Part shown: positions 13,762-17,978 of the stretch, in pieces | How positions within the stretch are numbered: position 1 is the stretch's first letter | Layout: the number at the start of each line of letters is the position of its first letter | Assembly: GCA_020849825.1 (NCBI GenBank) | Contig: JADZFP010000192.1 | Location: forward strand, 1-17,978 | DNA: 17,978 bases | Direction of reading: 5' to 3' | Source of the DNA: Saprospiraceae bacterium | Lineage (GTDB): Bacteria; Bacteroidota; Bacteroidia; Chitinophagales; Saprospiraceae | The notes under the pieces: generated by a model | What the model was told of the DNA's origin: nothing | The model's database searches: none | Seen by the model: the letters and a program-made list of their open reading frames with translations, nothing else | Translations under genes and position numbers: made by a program

Positions 13762-15109
13762 CAACGCCCCCTCCTCCCGCGCTATGCCACCGATGAAACA
13801 CCTCCTCTCCGTCGCGCTGCGCCCTGATCGCATCCATTTGTTGTAAATGTTCGGCCGACAGAAAACGCGCCGGGCGGCGGTGCAGACCCTCGTCGGCCAG
13901 CTGGATGCCCGTGGAAAGGTGCTCCATGCGGCGCATCCAGTCGGCAGCCCAGGCGCCGTAGCGGGGGCTGTCGGCGGGCGATTTCCAGGCGCCGTAGAGG
14001 GCGATGTAGATCTGGTCTTCCACGGAAAAGGCCATCTTCGACTGCCGTACCGGCGGGTGCCAGTTGAGCCAGAGCACGTGTGCCGGCGCGGGCGGCAGGG
14101 TATCGGCGATCTGGCGGAGATAAGGGATCAAATCGGTTGCCGGCGCGTGAGTCCACATGTTGTCGACGCCCCAGCAGTGGCGTTCGGGATAATGGGTCAT
14201 GGCGAATCGGTACATCGACCCGATGCCTGCGCGCAGCAGGGGTGTGCGCAAAAAGGCTTTTTTCCGCACGGGACTGTTGCGCATAAAATCGACGGCTGCT
14301 TCCAGTTCTTCTTTGGTGTCGGCAAACACGGGCGCCACGGCTTCGATGCCCGGACCGCAGAATGTGAGGGTTCGGCGGGTCATCAACAACTGAAATTCCA
14401 CGGCCGGCGGGATGTCGGGACCCACTTCCCAGGCCCACTGAAACACGTCTTCCAGGTGTTTCATGCCGAACACCTGCGTCATGGCGCCGATGTATTTGGG
14501 ACGGGGGTAGAGTCGCAGGTGAAACTGCACCACCACCCCGAAAAAACCGCCCCCGGCGCCGCGCGCGGCCCAGAACAGGTCGGCGTTTTCGGTTTCACTG
14601 GCGTGTACCTGTTCGCCCTCGGCGGTCACGATGTCGTAGCCGATCACGCTTTCGCAGGCCATGCCGAGTTTGCGGCCGTTCCAGGCAAAGCCGCCCTGCA
14701 GCAGGTAACCGCCGATGCAAACGCCTTTGCAATGGCCCGCCGGAAAAAACAGGTCCTGTTTCATCAGTTCGGTAAGCAGGACGCTGCCGCCGACAGCGGG
14801 CCCGGCCTTGGCGCGCATATTGGCCTTGTCGACCTCGTAACGGTTGAAATGAGTCATGCTGATCAGCACGCTGTCGTTGCGGACGTGGTTGGCCGACCAA
14901 CTGTGCCCGCCCGAGCAGATGCTGATCTTTTTACCGGCGGAGCGGGCATAACGGATCACGGTGATGATGTCGTCGACGTCCGTCGGCTCCGCCAGCAGAC
15001 CGGGCATACGGTCGAGCGCTTGTTTGTTGAACAGGGTGTCGAGCACAGCCGATTCGAAATCTGCATCCGTGCGGCGCAGCACACGGCCTTTGATGTTCAG
15101 GAAATTCAT
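13742..15109 (-). CDS. FAD-linked oxidoreductase, BBE-like, probably bicovalent flavin
   Basis: A 455-residue protein of the PCMH/VAO-type FAD-binding superfamily. The FAD domain shows LLAEPTDVDDIITVIRYA (38-55), SGGHSW (66-71, with His69 the expected 8-alpha-histidyl FAD ligand) and AGHCKGVCIGGYLLQGGF (124-141, with Cys127 aligning with the Cys that forms a second flavin bond in BBE-type oxidases). The C-terminal BBE-type region ends near VFHRWHS, close to the usual family end. There is no signal peptide, so it is cytoplasmic. Family members use O2 or another acceptor to oxidise sugars, alkaloids or phenolics; the substrate is not readable. The gene lies 22 bp after the PhlG-like hydrolase gene and probably shares its mRNA. 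The last residues (DLRYPI) are encoded by the neighbouring repeat arm. An alternative is a general flavin dehydrogenase unrelated to the hydrolase. Confidence 0.85.
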   Translation of the reverse strand: MNFLNIKGRVLRRTDADFESAVLDTLFNKQALDRMPGLLAEPTDVDDIITVIRYARSAGKKISICSGGHSWSANHVRNDSVLISMTHFNRYEVDKANMRAKAGPAVGGSVLLTELMKQDLFFPAGHCKGVCIGGYLLQGGFAWNGRKLGMACESVIGYDIVTAEGEQVHASETENADLFWAARGAGGGFFGVVVQFHLRLYPRPKYIGAMTQVFGMKHLEDVFQWAWEVGPDIPPAVEFQLLMTRRTLTFCGPGIEAVAPVFADTKEELEAAVDFMRNSPVRKKAFLRTPLLRAGIGSMYRFAMTHYPERHCWGVDNMWTHAPATDLIPYLRQIADTLPPAPAHVLWLNWHPPVRQSKMAFSVEDQIYIALYGAWKSPADSPRYGAWAADWMRRMEHLSTGIQLADEGLHRRPARFLSAEHLQQMDAIRAQRDGEEVFHRWHSAGGGGVDLRYPI

Positions 15110-15131
15110 GTTTCAGAAGGATTTACGCGGT

Positions 15132-15926
15132 TTAGTCAGAATGACAAACGGAATAAAGAGCGGGTAAAAATGAAGCGAGGCAATTCATTTCCTCGGAGCA
15201 ATGGGCCAGCAACTCGCGGGCTTGTTTTTCGGGCAATCGCACTGTTTTTTGTAAAATTTTGGACAATAACCGCCCCCCTGCACCGCCTTTTCGCACTTCG
15301 ATGTGCGCGCCGCCCATCCAGAAACGCGAACGCATCTCGGCGCCATCGGGTGTGGCGCGCAGCTGGTGCACGAGCCAGCCAAAATCGATCGGCCAATGAG
15401 CGTAACCGACTCTGGCGCAGATGTAAACGGCGCCTTCGCCCGCATCCGGCAAGCCCAGTTGTGCTGGCGGAATAAAACGGATCGCGGCTTTTTCCATGGT
15501 GTCGCCGATATACTCCTCGATCAGCGAGGTACGGCCGATATAGTAGCCCAGGTCGCCTTTGCCGTCGGCCCAGCGAGCGTCGCGGTGGGCCTTTGGATGC
15601 CAGAGTTTGTAGCGGTTGGCCAGGTTGCCGTGCCACCCAAACCACCAGTGCCACATCAGCGGCGATACGCCGGACATCCCGGTATGGACGGCAACGCGCT
15701 GCGAGCCGTCGGGTTCGAGCGTGTAGCCGGTTTCGGCGGCGGCATACCCCGATTGCAGCAGTGCGGCGACCTGTTCGAGCGGCGGCAAGGCGCCGGCCGG
15801 CAAAGCGCCCAGGCTCAGGGCCGCGCGCGCCGTGTCGTGCAAGGGCGGTTGTATGTCCTTGAAAAACTGCGCGTAAGAGGTGGTGTAGTCTTCCGGGCGG
15901 TAGCCCATGTAGCGGGATGCACTCAT
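15132..15926 (-). CDS. PhlG-like C-C hydrolase (DAPG hydrolase family)
   Basis: A 264-residue protein resembling the 2,4-diacetylphloroglucinol hydrolase PhlG family, a zinc-dependent, non-alpha/beta-hydrolase fold that cleaves a C-C bond to remove an acetyl group. Family signs are MGYRPEDYTT (7-16), WWFGWHG followed by RYKLWHPKAH (94-114), SLIEEYIG (134-141), and HCSEEM near the C-terminus. In PhlG the zinc ligands are two His and two Glu, including a C-terminal His-x3-Glu; here His242 and Glu246 fit, and His110 or His114 with Glu137 or Glu138 are candidates for the others. The protein is shorter than PhlG (294 residues, from memory). No signal peptide is seen. It is 73 bp downstream of the Crp/Fnr-type regulator gene and 22 bp upstream of the FAD oxidoreductase gene, suggesting a small catabolic or detoxification operon. 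The real substrate is unknown. Confidence 0.75.
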   Translation of the reverse strand: MSASRYMGYRPEDYTTSYAQFFKDIQPPLHDTARAALSLGALPAGALPPLEQVAALLQSGYAAAETGYTLEPDGSQRVAVHTGMSGVSPLMWHWWFGWHGNLANRYKLWHPKAHRDARWADGKGDLGYYIGRTSLIEEYIGDTMEKAAIRFIPPAQLGLPDAGEGAVYICARVGYAHWPIDFGWLVHQLRATPDGAEMRSRFWMGGAHIEVRKGGAGGRLLSKILQKTVRLPEKQARELLAHCSEEMNCLASFLPALYSVCHSD

Positions 15927-15984
15927 CGGGTAGATTTGACGGTGCGAAGTACGGCCGCGCCGGCCGCATGAAAATTGACCTATG

Positions 15985-16003
15985 GTAAGAAGTACCGTCT
16001 TAC
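15985..16003. promoter_or_regulatory. Dyad GTAAGA-N7-TCTTAC before the hydrolase gene
   Basis: A perfect 6-bp inverted repeat overlaps the stop codon of the Crp/Fnr-type gene and lies 59-77 nt upstream of the hydrolase ATG. It could be an operator, for example for the adjacent regulator, or a small intercistronic hairpin. A second GC-rich palindrome (cggccg/cggccg, 15952-15966) lies between it and the start. Neither is followed by a T-tract, so a terminator is unlikely. Confidence 0.35.
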
Positions 16004-16584
16004 AGATTTTTCCGGATGCGGCTCAGCGACTCGGGCGTCACGTTGAGGTAGGAGGCGAGGTACTTCAGGGGGATGTTCTGCACAAATTCAGGCGATTTTT
16101 GCAGCAATTTGCGGTACCGCTCGGTCGCGGAGAGCGAAAGCAAATCGCGGGCGTGTTCCGCTATTTTTTTAAAAACTTCTTCTGTAAAAATGCGCCCCAG
16201 CCGCTCGAAGCGGGGCGAAGAAGCGTACAAATGGTCCAGATCGGCCCGGTTGATACTCAATACCACCAGCGGCGTCAGCGCTTCGATATAGTGGTCGGAG
16301 GGCCGGCGGTCGAGAAACGACTCGTAGGCGCTGACAAAGGAGCCGGGAAAGAAAAAATCGAAGGAAACTTCTTTGTCGTCTTTATAAAAGAAGATCCTGA
16401 CCACGCCTTCCACCACAAAATTCAGGTGGTTTTCCACCTCGCCTTCGGCGATCAGCAGCGCATTTTTGTCGAGGTGGCGCAGCCGAACGTGCCGGCTTAG
16501 CACTTCGAGTTCTTCGTCGCCGATGGCGGCGCGTTCCAGCAGGGTTTGGCGAAGGCTGTCGATACTGTTCAGGAGAAGCGACAT
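16000..16584 (-). CDS. Crp/Fnr family transcriptional regulator
   Basis: A 194-residue regulator with a cyclic-nucleotide-binding-like beta-barrel (residues about 20-115, including LNFVVEGVVRIFF) and a C-terminal winged HTH (about 150-194) whose recognition region is IPLKYLASYLNVTPESLSRIRK. The phosphate-binding cassette that defines cAMP-responsive Crp proteins (G-E-L plus R-S/T) is not apparent; the equivalent segment reads FFPGSFVSAYESFLDRRPS. No iron-sulfur cysteine set is seen either, as the protein lacks Cys. It may sense another small molecule or act without a ligand, like many Bacteroidota Crp-like proteins. It starts 13 bp after the RND pump stop and precedes the hydrolase gene, so it is a candidate regulator of this operon. 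Confidence 0.85.
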   Translation of the reverse strand: MSLLLNSIDSLRQTLLERAAIGDEELEVLSRHVRLRHLDKNALLIAEGEVENHLNFVVEGVVRIFFYKDDKEVSFDFFFPGSFVSAYESFLDRRPSDHYIEALTPLVVLSINRADLDHLYASSPRFERLGRIFTEEVFKKIAEHARDLLSLSATERYRKLLQKSPEFVQNIPLKYLASYLNVTPESLSRIRKNL

Positions 16585-16597
16585 GTGCGGCAGTTTG

Positions 16598-17978
16598 TTA
16601 TTCGATCAAATCGATCTCCGTCTTTTTATTCAAACCCAGTTTTTCCAGCACCCAGTCGAACCCGTAGTACACCACCGGCACCACGATCAGCGATAGGAAC
16701 ATGGAAGAATTGAGGCCGCCGATGATGGCCCAGGCCAGACCGTTTTTCCAGTCGGAGCCGGCGCCTTCGGCCAGGGCGATGGGCATAAGGCCGATCACCA
16801 TGGCGATATTGGTCATGAGTACCGGGCGCAGGCGCAACTGGGTGGCTTCGAGCAGGGCGGCTTTGATCTCACGCCCTTCGTCGCGCAGCTGGTTGGCAAA
16901 GTCGACCACGAGAATGGCATTTTTGCCCACCAACCCTACGAGCATGAGCAGGCCGAGACCGGTAAATACGGTCAGGGTTTCGCGTGCAAGCGCCAGGGCC
17001 AGGAAGGCGCCGATGATCGAGAGGGGGATAGACAGCAGCACGACAAAGGGGTACACCCAGTTGTCGTACAGCGCCACCATGATGAGGTACACCAGCACCA
17101 GCGAGGCCCAAAGCGCAAAACCCAGGGTGCCGATGCCCTGTTCCTGCCGTTTCAGGTCGCCGCCGTATTTGATGTAAGTACCGGGCGGCATGGGCAGCGC
17201 ATCGAGGCGCTCTTTGATGTCGCGGGTCACGGAGCCGTTGGGGCGGCCGATCACCTGGGCGGTCAGCAGCACGGAAGGCAGGCGGTCGCGGCGTTCGAGG
17301 CGGGTAGGAGCCGTTCCCTCAACAACGTCGGCGTATTGGCGGATGTAAACGGTGCTGCCGAGCGGATTAACGAGCGAAAGGTTCTCAATGTCTTCCGGGC
17401 TGCGCCGGTCGAAGACGTCGAGCGCCACGCGGATGGGATATTCGTAATCGCCGTCGCGGAAGCGGGCGTCGGTATTGCCGTTGAAAGCGGCTTGCAGCGT
17501 GAGGCCAGTCTGGGCCATGGTCAGCCCGAAATCGGCCATGCGCTGCCGGTTGACGTTGACTTTGATCTCGGGGTTGCCGCCTTCCACCGAGGGCGCGATT
17601 TCGACGCAGCCGGGCACGGCTTCCATTTCGCGCTGTACGCGTTCACTGAGCGCCAGCAGGCTGTCGAGATCGGGGCCGTTGAGCATGATTTCGATGGGCG
17701 AAAAAGAGAGCCCCAGCATATCGATCGGCGAGGATTTGATCTTGGCGCCGGGGATAGTTTCTTCCAGTTTCACCTTGGTTTTACGGGCAAAAACGGGGGT
17801 GGTTTCCTGCCGGGGCTTTTTATACGGCGTGAGGAATACCAGCACCTCGGCCACATAAGGCGCGTTGAGACCGAATGATTTGTTGTTGGTGCCCACCGTG
17901 GTGAAGGTGTTTTGCACCTCGGGCTGCAGGCGCAGCCAGGCTTCCACCTGTTTGGTAATGGCGTCGGTCTGGGTGAGG
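16598..17978 (-). CDS. RND efflux pump inner-membrane subunit, C-terminal half (partial)
   Basis: The gene is cut by the right edge of the window. The frame is open to position 17978, so the apparent start at 17947 is only an internal Val codon. About 460 residues are seen. The first half is a periplasmic porter/docking region (EIAPSVEGGNPEIKVNVNR, then RDRLPSVLLTAQV). The second half holds the last membrane helices, including GLVGKNAILVVDFANQL, whose Lys matches the conserved proton-relay Lys of HAE1 RND pumps (AcrB Lys940), and RLRPVLMTNIAMVIGLMPIALA. The aspartate pair of TM4 lies outside the window. The family exports drugs, bile salts and other hydrophobic toxins by proton antiport. The 13-bp gap to the Crp/Fnr-type gene suggests a shared transcript. 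An HAE1 type is favoured over a CusA-type metal pump. Confidence 0.9.
   Translation of the reverse strand, partial: LTQTDAITKQVEAWLRLQPEVQNTFTTVGTNNKSFGLNAPYVAEVLVFLTPYKKPRQETTPVFARKTKVKLEETIPGAKIKSSPIDMLGLSFSPIEIMLNGPDLDSLLALSERVQREMEAVPGCVEIAPSVEGGNPEIKVNVNRQRMADFGLTMAQTGLTLQAAFNGNTDARFRDGDYEYPIRVALDVFDRRSPEDIENLSLVNPLGSTVYIRQYADVVEGTAPTRLERRDRLPSVLLTAQVIGRPNGSVTRDIKERLDALPMPPGTYIKYGGDLKRQEQGIGTLGFALWASLVLVYLIMVALYDNWVYPFVVLLSIPLSIIGAFLALALARETLTVFTGLGLLMLVGLVGKNAILVVDFANQLRDEGREIKAALLEATQLRLRPVLMTNIAMVIGLMPIALAEGAGSDWKNGLAWAIIGGLNSSMFLSLIVVPVVYYGFDWVLEKLGLNKKTEIDLIE

Noticed and set aside
13847..15475. 542-codon open frame on the plus strand
   Set aside because: It runs antisense across the FAD oxidoreductase gene and part of the hydrolase gene, shows no family motif, and is rich in Val, Gly, His and Ala as expected of a shadow in GC-rich DNA.

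Overview
The window looks like chromosomal DNA from a member of the Bacteroidota, probably Saprospiria or a close relative. The evidence is a secreted protein with a type IX (gliding/Por) C-terminal sorting domain, a lipoprotein with a Bacteroidota-type export signal, a periplasmic-looking protein that the phylum usually annotates as 'asparagine synthetase B', an N-terminal 'SPYFN' helical-repeat protein, starts without clear Shine-Dalgarno sites, and coding DNA of moderate to high GC with AT-rich spacers. The taxonomic call is an inference from gene content. I see no rRNA, tRNA, CRISPR array or intact insertion sequence.

Layout. Positions 1-144 hold a strong nested hairpin, probably a terminator. 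At 145-884 two small membrane proteins converge. At 1128-2837 lies a large modular lipoprotein, predicted to be surface exposed. At 2847-3101 a non-coding repeat array has three exact-period 53-bp units plus a fourth, partial unit, and ends in an inverted pair. From 3164 to 5771, on the minus strand, are an ATP-grasp ligase-like protein and the 'asparagine synthetase B'-like exported protein. A periplasmic-TPR/transmembrane/class III adenylate cyclase (5952-8120) diverges from the latter. It converges, with a 6-bp overlap, on a helical-repeat protein of unknown function (8115-9509, minus). A type IX-secreted adhesin-like protein (9655-12252) diverges from that gene and ends at a good terminator. 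An AAA_14/DUF4143 ATPase follows on the minus strand (12334-13488), with an array of four 22-bp repeats directly upstream, then an 18-bp perfect inverted repeat.

From 13742 to the right edge four genes lie on the minus strand. In transcription order they are the C-terminal half of an RND efflux pump, a Crp/Fnr-type regulator, a PhlG-like (2,4-diacetylphloroglucinol hydrolase family) C-C hydrolase and a BBE-type FAD oxidoreductase with both covalent-flavin residues. The spacings are 13, 73 and 22 nt. Together they suggest a module that recognises, pumps out and breaks down an acylated phenolic compound. This is the most interesting hypothesis in the window. The co-orientation is seen directly; the shared function is inferred.

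The other genes look like separate single-gene units. Most intergenic signals (repeats, dyads, promoter-like boxes) are reported with modest confidence because they rest on pattern reading alone.
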